From Oikopleura dioica (lineage: Eukaryota; Chordata; Appendicularia; Copelata; Oikopleuridae): DNA of 64,000 nt. The stretch covers positions 250,501-314,500 of the forward strand of contig OU015566.1 of NCBI GenBank assembly GCA_907165135.1. Direction: 5' to 3'. Within the stretch, counting starts at the first letter, position 1, and each line of letters opens with the position of its first letter. Of the stretch, positions 11,765-22,016 are shown one piece after another. A program made the translations under genes and the position numbers. The notes under the pieces are model-generated. The model ran no database searches. It had not been told where the DNA came from and saw only the letters and a list, made by a program, of their open reading frames with translations.

Positions 11765-12879
11765 ACTCTCGCAAAGGCAAGACTATTCTCTGTTCAAAAA
11801 AGCTTGGAAAAAACCGGGAAAAGTGATAATTCAGCAGAATACATGTCTAGTTTTCGCGGTCTCGCAGTCAATTTATTAATTCTCAAGAAGAGAATTCTGT
11901 TATTGCAATGAATCAGTATTACATGTTTTCATTCATTTCGGGATGTCACGTGATCAATGTACTCTGATTTAGAGATGAAGTATATTTAGTAAAAAAATTT
12001 GTTTTTTACATCGTCTTCCATCACAGTCTCTCTTCCAGGAGAAGGTCCTCCAAAAGTCCTCCGGTCAGTCATGTGACACTGTACCACAGTACATAGGATG
12101 AATAAAATTGATATTTTAAAGTATTTTTGTATTTCAAAAAGTTCTCCAGTAAAAAAGTCTTCCAGCAGATAGGGTCCTCCAAGGTCCTCCGGGGCTAGAA
12201 TACAGTTTTTTGTCAAAAAGTACTGGAAGATGATGAAACCCAAAAGATTTTATTTTTTCATCTTAATAAAACGACGATGCTCTTTTCAGTGGCGTGCTCC
12301 ATTCCTCTCTATCTCGTGTCGCTCAGAAAATAGTTTTTTTCGTACTTTTGAAGCTCTCAAAATAGTACTTTTTTCAAAATTTTAAAATTTTTTTTTTGAT
12401 AAATTTATTTCATTCACTTGAAATATCCTTATATCAAAAAATTACTCCTACAGACCTTTTGGATCAAAAGTTGATTTTTTTAGCGACCACCCTATCTACA
12501 GTAGGGTCGGAAATTTCGGGGCCATGACCGCGGGCGGCTCTGATATTTTTTGGGTTACTAAATAGGAGGTACTCTTCCAGAAAAAACACATGGCCCTCGC
12601 TTAACCCATCATCGGCAAGCAAATTTTAACCCATTTTTGAGAATGGCTTTTTTCATTTTAATAATGTATTTAAGTTACTTTTAATGCTTTTTAATGCGTG
12701 TCAAATCAAAAAATAAGGATCAAAAATAATAATTAACCCATTTTCGGCAAGGGAAAATTAACCTATTTTCAAAAATTTTCATTTTTCTTTAAAAAATGAT
12801 ATTTTTATAATAAAAATGCAATTTTATGCACAAAAATTCAATAAAAATTAATAAGACACCCATTTTAAGGGCTAAAATT

Positions 12880-13800
12880 GTATTAAATTTCTGAAAATTG
12901 CCCTTGCCCGACCTTCCATCCTCTTTTCTTCGTTTTTCGCTCCTTTTTCTCCCTTTTCTCTTCTTCCTCCTCTTTTTTTCGGCGGCGCGCAACGAGCGCG
13001 CCTCTTGGCCAATCAAAGCCGGGCAGAGCCTCGAGAGCTCGCTTTCAGCGCCTCGCTCGCCGGTCTGGACGGTGGTGGTGCAGCGGCTCGCAGCGCTGAG
13101 CGCGCGTTAGCGCGCTGCGCTGCACACGCGCTTATGCGTAGGCGTAGGCGTTCTAGGCGTAGGTTCGCGCGCATAAGCGAACTTTTTTCTGCGGGCCACC
13201 TCAGTCTCCGGACTCACGCCGCCCGTCTCCCCTAATTTCCCCCCCTTTTTTCAATAAACTCTTTGAGTTAATTATTAAAAGGGTTAATTATTTTTTTAAC
13301 CGAGGTCAGTCCGGTGACCCGACTAATCTTTCGGCAGGCAGCCCCTTGAGCAAGGGTGCAGGAAGTAAATGCACCCGATTGGACACCCCTAGGCCACCCT
13401 CACCGGATAGATACTCCTGAAAAATGGAGGTGCGTGGGGGGTAGGGCACGAGCGAAATTTCGCATTTTGCAGTATTGCCCGCAACCCAAGCCCAAGTCCC
13501 ACACTATTCCGGCAATCCCGACTCCTGATGCCACCGGACCTCTGGCATCAGGGCCCTAAGGGCCAGCAGAGGTATCTGCCCCCAGGCGAGGCCGCTGCCC
13601 TCTTGTGGAGTGAGGGCGTCCCCCCCAGACAGGAGTAACACCACCTTCGGCATGGTGCCTGAACGCTGGGAGAAAGGGGAAACTACGCGGATAACCTGGG
13701 GGAGGGGGGATACTCTGGTTCTAAGGGTTCGAGTCGGGGGACAGGGTTCCGGGGAGACGGGTCATGACGGTTTGTTTTTTGAATCTTGTTTTTATGCGTT
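12880..13800. other. GC-rich, apparently non-coding block inside the second hAT-like element
   Basis: Base composition changes sharply here. A pyrimidine run is followed by GCGC-rich sequence with a CCAAT box (TTGGCCAATCAAAG) and GCGTAGGCGTAGGCGTTCTA repeats. Beyond it are an AATAAA near 13250 and a C/G-rich segment with short ORFs lacking family signs. It could be the promoter and leader of the downstream gene, or a nested insertion such as a solo LTR. Neither can be shown. Confidence 0.35.
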
Positions 13801-14334
13801 AATTTAAAGCATAAATATATCGTCGTTTATGAAATGATTATATATTTTACTTTAATATGCATCTAAGCAAATCAAAAAATAATCGTCAGGGATTGTTTAG
13901 CTATTTATTTCGGTTGTTTAACCACTGAAATCGAATTTTAAGAGAGCCCCACTCTTAGAATTGTCGATGAAATAAATGGCTGGCATGACCAAATAGGCAC
14001 TCAAATCATTATTCAAGAAGAATGATCGTTAGGTTAAGATTTTCATTAGTTTTTATTGTCGATCATTCATAAAGACCGAAAGGAAAAGTTGATCAATAAA
14101 ATTATTTTCATTTTTGACAGAAGATCACTAATAAAAAGACAGAAGAGACCAGAAGAACTCCAGGAGCAGATGTATTTTAAGAATTTTTTTTTAAATCATC
14201 AGCATCAAAGACTCTTTCATTTTGTTTCATTTTTTTTTCACCGTAGAAGTTATTTTTATTTTTTGTGCATTCAGACGCAAATTTTTGCTTGTTTAATAAC
14301 GAGTACTCTTTTCAGAAATCTTGAACTTGTAGCA

Positions 14335-16894
14335 ATGTTCGTTGAATCCGCCTCGATTGAAGACTTCTCGGTTGTTGCTGTCGAAATCTCTGAAGAGATT
14401 GGAATGGAGTATATTTGCGAGCTTGCCGGGCGATCCCCCACAGAACTTGCAGCAGATGTTGCGGTAAAAACTTCGTCGGAGCTCCAATCGGTTGCCAGAG
14501 CGATTTGCAACGCACTTGCTCAGGACTCACCTAAAGGTCAAAGATTTACTATAATTTCTTATTCACATAAATTTCCATTTAGGTTTCGACTTCGATTTCC
14601 CGTTGAATAGTCACCACGGCGAAAAGAAAAAGGCATACGATCGTAATGTTGGCGTTCTTCGAAAGGCGATTCGTCATCTTCCTGAAGATGGAGCTGTAAG
14701 ACTGATTCGCGTTTCAGTTGACAAAGAGCCTTCTCAAACAAGAAAACGCAAAATGACTATGACGTGAGATCTTCCCGCTGGCAATGAGCTCACCATCGAT
14801 TCATTCGCTTTTCTCGAAGAGAAACTGAACAAACACCAGCTCAACGCGATTCTCATGATTTCGAACGCACGATCTTCATCATTTCGCGAGCTTCAGCTAA
14901 GAAAAGTTGCCGAGATTTGTAACGAAACATTGCCATCCCTCGATGAAGAAGAGAAATTGTTCTCTCAACTCGATGAAGTTGTTATTTCTCAGCCGACTTC
15001 TTCATATTCACAAGAGCTGCCAAAAGAAAAACCTGCTTCTGTCATCAACCGAATCGATCTGAAAGAAAGCTGCTTGCTTTTGAGCACCGAGAAGAATATT
15101 TCACCTGCTGTCATTAACGAAGTCATTGATGAAATTTGCGAGAACATCCCTGATGCAAACATTGAGCCATTTACGGACCGATCTCTGCGAAATCATCTTC
15201 CGCTTGTCCAGCCACTTCAACATCAACAAGAAATCGTCTTTATTGAAGATGCAACAAGTTTGTCGATTGGCCTGGATAGCACAACCATCAGTGGGAACGA
15301 GTACAGCACATTAACGATCTTGTCAAGTGACGGTGACTCGCTTTTTTGGGATATCAAGAAGGTTGCTGACCATTCTGGCGCTACAGAGCAGTTCACCTCG
15401 AAGATGAAAGAATATCCTGAAGCTATCCAACGACTGATCGCTGAAAAAACTCAAAGCCTTCACAGCGACAGGGCTCCAGCTGCAGTGAAAAGTGTGGAGA
15501 TTATCAGAAAATCCCTTGACGAAGTCTTCGCTCGAGATCGCGTTCACGTCCCTTGCAGCATGCACATCCCCTTGAACTGCGAAAAGGGTCTTCGAGCTTC
15601 GTTACCAAAGGATATCCTCGAACAAGTGTCCCTTCTGGAGAAAGTTTTATCATCTCATCGACTTCACCAAACTAAATCCTCCAGAGGAGCAGCCTTTTTG
15701 ACATTCTTAAAAGCGAAAACGATGGAATCCGACGATGTTCTTCCTGAATCTCTTTCACTTTACTCAAATGTGAGATTTTCTGTCTTTGCGAAGAACCTCG
15801 AGAACGTCCTGATCAATCTGCCTTATGTTGAAGAGTTCTTGTCACGAGAAGGCCACAAAACAAGTTCCAAGTTCATTGCGGACAACAAACAGAGGTTCCA
15901 GGTCGAACTTCTCGCGGCGATTTACGTCTACAAAAACATCGTTGCTCCTTGGTGGGACAAAGTTCGAGCAAAATGCGATGTTACCTTTTACGAGACGCTA
16001 AAAGAAGAGCTTGACCTCACTTTCGACGGAATCGTCAGTGCTGCTAGTCCATTCATCGCAGTGAGGAGCAAGAACAAGAATCTCATGTTGCAGGATGAAA
16101 CAGAATCCGTTTTATTCAAGGCAGTCGCTGAATCCATCCAGCAGAAGAACTTCAAAGAAGTAAATGACGCGATCAAGTCAAAGGCAGAAATTGTGAAAAA
16201 TGTGTTCCATAGATTCCGGATTCAAGACGACACGACTCCTCTCATCGGTGAAGTTACATGGACGAATCAACTTGCCGAAATGGTAAGAGACAATAATTTT
16301 GTTCACAAGTAGTAACTTAAATGATTTAGTCGATGGGTGCTCTTAAGCGGATTTATGGCTATCGATTCAATCTTGACCCTGAAAATCTCGCTCTTGCTGG
16401 CAAGTCAAAGTACAACCGACCGATTTCTTTCTGGCGTGAACGCGATGCCTCCAAAATCCAGCAAGCTTTCAAACGCGGGACGCTCAAACGGCTCACAGAT
16501 GCTCGCAAACGACGCAAAGAATCTGCGGATGCAGCCGATATTGAAGCCAAGATCAAACGGCAGAAAGAGTACAAGAAGGAACAAGAGCGAGAAACAAAAC
16601 TCCTTGCAGTGATTTACGATTACATCCCAATGAATCTCGATTCGGTAACTAATAAAAATTTTCAAAAATTTTACCAAAGTTATTAAGGATCACTTCAAAG
16701 CAATGAAAAAATCGTTTGATCGAAAAGCACAAGACAAGACCATAGCGAAAGAATTCCGTGCTCTGTGCGTTCAGAAAATGCGTGAATGCTTCGACTTACC
16801 ACAGAATCAACAAGCCGGGGAATGGGAAGACAAAAATCCTTCGAGTAAAGAGATTGATGCTTACAATGCTTACCTGCTGATCTTTAGAAAATAA
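14335..16894 (+). CDS. long transposase-like protein, with one in-frame TGA
   Basis: ATG at 14335 opens a frame with a 45-50-nt GT-AG intron at about 14536-14581. A further exon runs to 16282. Introns follow at 16283-16329 and 16645-16687, with a TAA stop at 16892. The spliced product is about 830 aa. A central block resembles the RNase-H fold of DDE transposases: IGLDSTTISGNEYSTLTI (first Asp), then SDRAPAAVKSV (candidate second Asp), then CSMHIPLNCEKG, like the Cys/His block of hAT-type enzymes. The hAT dimerisation domain is not evident and the third acidic residue is not identified. Codons 14765-14767 are TGA in frame, right after a GTGAG-like string. This is either a disabling mutation or an unresolved splice. 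Its position between matched TIRs supports a transposition role. Confidence 0.55.
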
Positions 16895-17330
16895 ACAAAG
16901 ATAACTAGAATTGATGGTCTTTTCTTCTTATTAATCGTTTTTGTCTTTTTCAGGGAAGTGATTTTTTAATATGCCATTCTTAAAGTTGAGAAAATCAATA
17001 AAATTACAAATTTATGTTGCTTTTTCTTGATTAATGCATTTATAAGGAAATTATGGAAAGAATCGTAACTTTGGAAAGTAGATTTTTTTCTTTTCAAAAT
17101 AATATTGATTTTTTTTTCCTATTATGGGTTATGAATGTATTTTATAAAAGATTATTAATTTTTACAGGTAAAAAAATGCATTAAAAGAACTTCAAAACAT
17201 TAATTTCGTATAAAACAGACTTTTTTCATGAGCAGGTTAAATATTTTTCGGCAATGATCGGTTAAAAAGCAAATTTATTTAAAAAAAAAATGGTTTGTAC
17301 GCATAAAAAAGGGAGATAAACAATAAAAAT
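16895..17330. other. AT-rich 3' flank within the second hAT-like element
   Basis: The sequence between the transposase-like gene and the right inverted repeat contains AATAAA strings and no ORF of note. Confidence 0.4.
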
Positions 17331-17962
17331 GCATAATTTTAGTGTAAAAAGGCCATTTCCAAAATAGGTTAAAATTTGCTTGGCGATGTTGGGTTAAGCG
17401 AGGGCCATGTGTATTTTCTGGAAGAGTACCTCCCATAGAGTAACCCAAAAAAATATCGGCCCCGCCCGCGCTCATGGCCCCGAAATTTCCGACCCTAATG
17501 TAGAGTGAAAGTTTTAAGAAAATTGAGTACACTTTAATTTTCCGTGAGAATCCCTAGTTATAAACATTTTTTATCGTCCAACAAATTCAACAAGTATAAA
17601 AGCAGAATTGATTAACTTCTCAATACACGTGCTCCAATCATTTGACCACGGAGTTTGACCCCCTGTAATTCCCGTTGTAGTAATCTGTTTGACTAGAATT
17701 TTGAAATGTAAGCTGATAGAATGAAAACGAACCAATTTGTGAAGTTTCGAGTGAAAACTCAAAAATGGTGGCGTTTTGCGCCAGATTTCTCTTTCGCTCT
17801 CTGCTGGAAAATCGAAACGGACTTTTCAATTTTCAATGGTTCATTTTTATAGAACAGAGTAAAAGCTTTCTAGTAATCCATTTACGAGCTTTTTAACTCG
17901 ACGAAAATTAGAGCCAAAAGTCCTAAGCGCTATTTTATACACTTTGAATTTCGCGCGCCGAA

Positions 17963-18232
17963 TTGTGGACATAACGGAGCGTTGTACGACGTCAAAATTT
18001 GGCGAACTTATACCTCATTATTTGTCTACATTTTCAATTGTTGAGATAATTAGTAGATTTTGGCAGAATGTTTTCGGTTTGTTACCATCTTCAGTGCCTG
18101 TTGAAGTGAAACTGCCAAAATCTACTAATAATCTCAACAATTGAAAACGTAGACAAATAATGCGGTTTAAGTTGGCCAAATTTTGACGTCGTACAACGCT
18201 CCATAAGTTATGTCACATAACTATTGTCCACA
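17963..18232. repeat. fold-back repeat, about 100-bp arms and short loop
   Basis: The left arm holds GGAGCGTTGTACGACGTCAA, TTTGTCTAC and CAATTGTTGAGAT. The right arm repeats these inverted with few mismatches, around a loop of about 45 bp (CGGTTTGTTACCATCTTCAG). The outer ends GTGGACATAA and TTGTCCACAT also pair. Likely a MITE. Confidence 0.7.
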
Positions 18233-18239
18233 TGCAACT

Positions 18240-19090
18240 GGCTAGTTGCCGACCTGAGCTGCCGACGAGGAATACAACTTTTATCTGCACTCCTAACCAT
18301 TCCCAGATATCTTCTCTAAGCCATGTTTTTCGGATATATTCTCTGGCAGTTGACTCAGGCATCGTCTAGATTCCAAAAATGACTGAAGTTCTGCTTGAGG
18401 CAGATCAGAGTTCCAAATGAGCGGCGCAATTTCGAAGCGGGGAAATTTGAGTTCTCACTGTAGATTGCGATTACTTTTTACGTCAATTATCCCCGTAAAT
18501 TCTACGTGTTTATCAGAAAAAAAGAGTAAGAAAAAGCATTTATCTCGTGAATACATCTTACAAAATACCTTTTAGCAAGCAAATTTGACAGAAATTCACA
18601 AAGATGGCTTATTGAGCGAATTTCATTAATTTTCGCGAAATTCAAAAAAAGGGCCGAATTGTGCGGGACCAAATTGTGCGAGTCAACTGTATAGGGTTCG
18701 AAGGGATTCTGCGCAGAGATCTGTCCGATATGCGTTCCAACGTGAAAAAAAACAATTTTGAAGCTTCATATTGTGGGGTCATCCTTGATTTTTACAAGCA
18801 AATTTTCTTGGTAAAAAACTTTCTTCGCTCGAGTTTCAACGCTTAAACGCATTTCGCGCAGATTTCTACGCAGACCAGTGGTCTCAGACCACCTTCGAAG
18901 CTCGAACTCCAACTTTACTTTATCAAAATTTGAATTGAACCCTCATTTTTCGGGCTCTTTTCGATGAAAAATTTGAATCTTACATTAAAAAATTTTCGGC
19001 CTCAGAGCAAAATTTTCTTCGCTTACGGATTCCCGGAGTTATCTTATTATCTGATTGTTTTTAGAAAAAATAAAGTTTTTCTCCTCTTTT
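18240..19090. other. intergenic, no gene seen
   Basis: AT-rich with no convincing exon. The small ORF at 18661 lacks support. Near 18870 a stretch CAGACCAGTGGTCTCAGACC forms a short palindrome. Confidence 0.4.
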
Positions 19091-19400
19091 CTGGACCCGA
19101 ATTTTGTTGACATTTTCTTCATTTTAAGGGGCTTTTGTGGGACATTTTTCCAAGGGTAATATTCCACTTTTATGGATATTTATTCAGCTGAGAAAATTTA
19201 AGAAGAAGAAATAAGGTGTTTTTTTCAAAGAAATCAATGGGTTTTACATTGTAAAATTTACAGTTTCATTCACCAAAAATAGTAAAAAAGGCATAAAAAG
19301 CGTTTCAATGATGAAATTTGGGAATTTTTGTGGACTATTTTTTCGAAAATTTGAGACAAAAAGTGTCCACAAAAGAGGAAAATAGCTGTAAATTGATTTT
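19090..19400 (+). repeat. dispersed repeat family A, copy 2
   Basis: Matches 430-810 in order: a GGGCTTTTGTGGGACATTTT-like start, GAGAAAATTTAAGAAGAAG, AGAAATCAATGGGTTTTAC, and an end at GTCCACAAAAGAGGAAAATA. Confidence 0.6.
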
Positions 19401-19626
19401 TGGGTGTTTATTTATCCCCTGTTTAATTAAACCCTTTATATGTCAATTTTCGATGACATTGAAAAGTCGAAAAAGTTACGATTTTCACGCTTAGTACAAT
19501 AAACATGCATTTCTGTCATTTTCAAAGACGAAAATACATGAAAATGATCCTCAGATCACGTGGAATCTAAAAATCCCACAAAAAGATCCGTTATTAAGAT
19601 TTGAAATTCCGGGGAAGGACCCCTTC

Positions 19627-19693
19627 GTCGTAATTATATATAAAATAATTATAAGTGGACTTAATGTAAACATTGCTTCCGGTAGGAAGCATG
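19627..19693 (+). repeat. left terminal inverted repeat of the Polinton
   Basis: About 67 bp aligned to the inverse of 45311-45377. Shared blocks include GTCGTAATTATATAT, TTAATGTAAACA and CTTCCGG, with scattered mismatches. Confidence 0.75.
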
Positions 19694-20225
19694 TTTTTTA
19701 TTATCTTATAATAACAGGATCATCAGATGAGCATCTGATCCGCATGCTGCCTCGTCAACTTTCGAGTTACGTAGAAGATGATAGTCATCGGCTTATGCCA
19801 TGCTTCATCAAATTCTAAATAGAACGGATAGATCAGGTAAATGAAATAAACCGATGAATCCTCGCTCTATTCAACCAACACTCCTATTGACCGACGAGTT
19901 CAAACGAGCGAAGAGTTAGAATGAGCGCGAGTCCAAGTGAGAGAAAAGTCCAAATGAGTGCGCTCCGAGATAATTCTCGAGAAGAAATATGACCCTTCGA
20001 AAAACCGTCTGACTTTTCGAGAACTGAGCTGTGCGCGCGCTGATTGGCCGCGCTTGTCAGCTGCCTCTGCCACGGCCATTCAGAACGCGCGCAGCTCTTC
20101 AGAAGAAAAGTTATTTTTTTTACTGTATAAATTTAGAGAAAATTTAATCAAAGAGAAGAATTTAATAAGAGAATCACTTTAAATGAAGCTCTAATTCTGG
20201 TTATTATTAAAATTGCTAAACTGAT
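19694..20225. other. left subterminal region of the Polinton, no gene
   Basis: A GATCATCAGATGAGCATCTGA palindrome near 19730, repeats of CGAGTTCAAACGAGCGAAG-type units around 19880-19960, and a GC-rich CCAAT-like stretch (GCTGATTGGCCGCGCTTGTC) at 20038 that resembles a host promoter. Confidence 0.45.
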
Positions 20226-21315
20226 AAATTTCAGCGTGTTTTTTGTCGGTTTTTGTCGAAAACATTCCTTACGAAGCGACGGAAGTGCAGATTAGAGACA
20301 TCTTCAGCGAAGTTGGAGAGGTTTATGATAGAGAAACGGGCAAAGACACTCGATGGTGGTGATGACTCCTTCAACACTTTCTTCTCCGAAACCAGCGCTG
20401 GCCTCCGAGCTGTCTTCGTCGAACTCGAACCCACCGTCGTCGATGAGGTAAGTTCTTGATTTCTACACAAGTTTAGAAAAAGTATGACTGCCTTCCCTGG
20501 CTTTCAAGCAGGCAAATACTAACACCAATTCTTTCAGTCCCTTCGCTCAAGGCGAGTCCGATTTTCACGCTCAACTTCAATCTCTTATCGACTACCTAAC
20601 GAACGCCGTTTCATAAGTGGACGAAAAATTAGCGCTGCTTGTAATTCACAATTTGTGTTACGCGACGCAGTCCAAAACCCGAACAACAGAAGCCAAAGGT
20701 AAACTAACGGAATGTTTCTTTGAAATAAAATGTCACTTTGATTTTTCTCTTTGATTGAGCACTTTGCTATTTCCCCGAAATCGTTAACTACTCGTATTAA
20801 AGAATGTTCAAGCCTCGTTTCGATAAAGCCTTCCATTTTTTTTAACAAGTTTATCAATTTTGAAAGTACCAAAGATAACCTTTTCTGATTACATCTTTTA
20901 GACCTGGGACGAAGCGTCATCGCCAGCTCAGAATTACGTCGTGAGAAAGAGAGAACCAATTATCGCCGCAAGTTCGAGCTCGTATGATTCTGTCTCCTCA
21001 TTATTCACGTAAGTTTTCCTGATTTTACTTTTGCTTTCATGAGTCTTCGGCTCAGGAATAGGATCAAAGATTGATCGACAATTTGTGAAAAAAAGAAACG
21101 CTCGTTTGTGTCATAAGATTTCCCCCCTTTTTTTTGCGTTCTGATTGACGCTTTTAAAGCGAGCATGTTTCCTTCTCGATTCTAACTCATTTTTTCAGGT
21201 TGATAACGAGACCATCTACGATTCTGACGACGAAGCCTGGACATCGAGCGGTCTTCTTACAACAACGTTAACTACGCTCCCGTCATCTCTGCTGAGAAGG
21301 CCTACCACGAGCAGC
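20226..21315 (+). pseudogene. scrambled mosaic of CSTF64 and alpha-tubulin exon fragments
   Basis: The segment near 20275-20345 codes [20 protein letters not shown] then YDRETGK, the RRM of cleavage stimulation factor 64 with an internal loss. It runs within a few bases into [13 protein letters not shown] and EPTVVDE, the alpha-tubulin N-terminal region, again with a small deletion, ending at a GTAAGT. At 21199 after TTTTTTCAG comes VDNETIYD. A shifted frame then gives LDIER, SYNNVNYAPVISAEKAYHEQ, where two distant tubulin segments are joined at a short shared sequence. Intervening exon-like bits (20535-20605, 20905-21005) are unassigned. Splice signals remain, so the transcript may be processed, but frames break. 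Relic of captured host mRNA or gene pieces. Confidence 0.7.
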
Positions 21316-22016
21316 TCTCCAAATGAAAAAATCAAAGAAAAATTTATGTTTGTGTTCTGTTTGTTCTGTATTGTTGATTGTCTTTTTGTCCTGTATTGTT
21401 GGTTGTTCTGTTTTGTTGTGTTGTTGATTGTGTTGTTGATTGCGTTAGGATTCTAGGTGTAGAAGTAATGGTGAAGGTCAGGCGCACCTGCCCTTAGGAA
21501 GAAAAACCTACGCGTGTCACGAACGGTAGGGCAGAAGCCAACCGTTGCTCATACGCGAGCGTGTAAACTCGAGGTGAAAACTTAGTTAGAGAAACTCAAG
21601 AACTTCACTTCACGGGATAACTTTATTATTCAGGTTTGTTCAGTTCAAGTGGAGACGCAACTTCCTTCATCATCACACGTGCTGTTTCACCGACTCCTTC
21701 GTGACTGCTGGAGCATCTGGTTGAACCCGTGCTGTTTGTTTGATAAATTGTTGTACTAGAATAAACAGTTTTACGCATATTTCACGTGTATTGACGAGGG
21801 TGTTAAGTTTGTGCAGGTCAGGTTTATCGTTGTGTTTTTGTTGTGTTTTTGTTTGTGTTTTTTGTTGAAAAATTTATGTTTTGTGTTTTGAAGGATGATC
21901 CTAAGGGGTAATTATCCAAGCTACCCTTACCCTAACCCTAAAAATTCTAGAGATATCTAGAATTACTCTTCGCGGGTTAAACAAAGTGACATTCGGGACT
22001 AACTCTTTTCTTTTAG
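21316..22016. other. GT/TG-rich non-coding stretch upstream of the repeat-coded gene
   Basis: Runs of TTGTTGTTTTGT and TGTGTTTTTGTT, no long ORF, and a TTTCTTTTAG acceptor at 22006-22016 before the next gene. A first exon with the start codon should lie here or further upstream but was not recognised. Confidence 0.4.

Larger units (their letters stand above)
9702..12494. mobile_element. hAT-like DNA transposon carrying an EF-hand gene
   Basis: The termini are TAGGGTGGTCGCT on the left and its exact inverse on the right, flanked by a perfect 8-bp duplication TCTACAGT (9694-9701 and 12495-12502). Eight-bp duplications and TAGGG-type tips are typical of hAT elements. The arms extend inward for several hundred bp: both contain CTAGAATACAGTTTTT or its inverse next to GGAGGACC repeats and a CACGTGAC-type motif. 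No transposase is seen, so the element is non-autonomous. The interior holds an EF-hand gene and two other coding-like pieces on the minus strand. Confidence 0.8.
12502..17497. mobile_element. hAT-like DNA transposon, 5.0 kb, with transposase-like gene
   Basis: The left tip TAGGGTCGGAAATTTCGGGG and the inverted right tip (ending at 17497) pair. The inverted repeats continue for about 150 bp, including GGGCCATG..., GAGGTACTCTTCCAG, GGCCCTCGCTTAACCCA and GCAAATTTTAACC. The flanking 8-mers are ATCTACAG and ATGTAGAG (6 of 8 identical), a decayed target duplication centred on TA. The long gene at 14335-16894 occupies the right half, and the left half is GC-rich and non-coding. The left tip has been hit by the element at 9702-12494. 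Confidence 0.75.

Noticed and set aside
13320-13400. tRNA or primer-binding-site-like sequence in the GC-rich block
   Set aside because: No cloverleaf with proper arms could be drawn, and no LTR partner was found.
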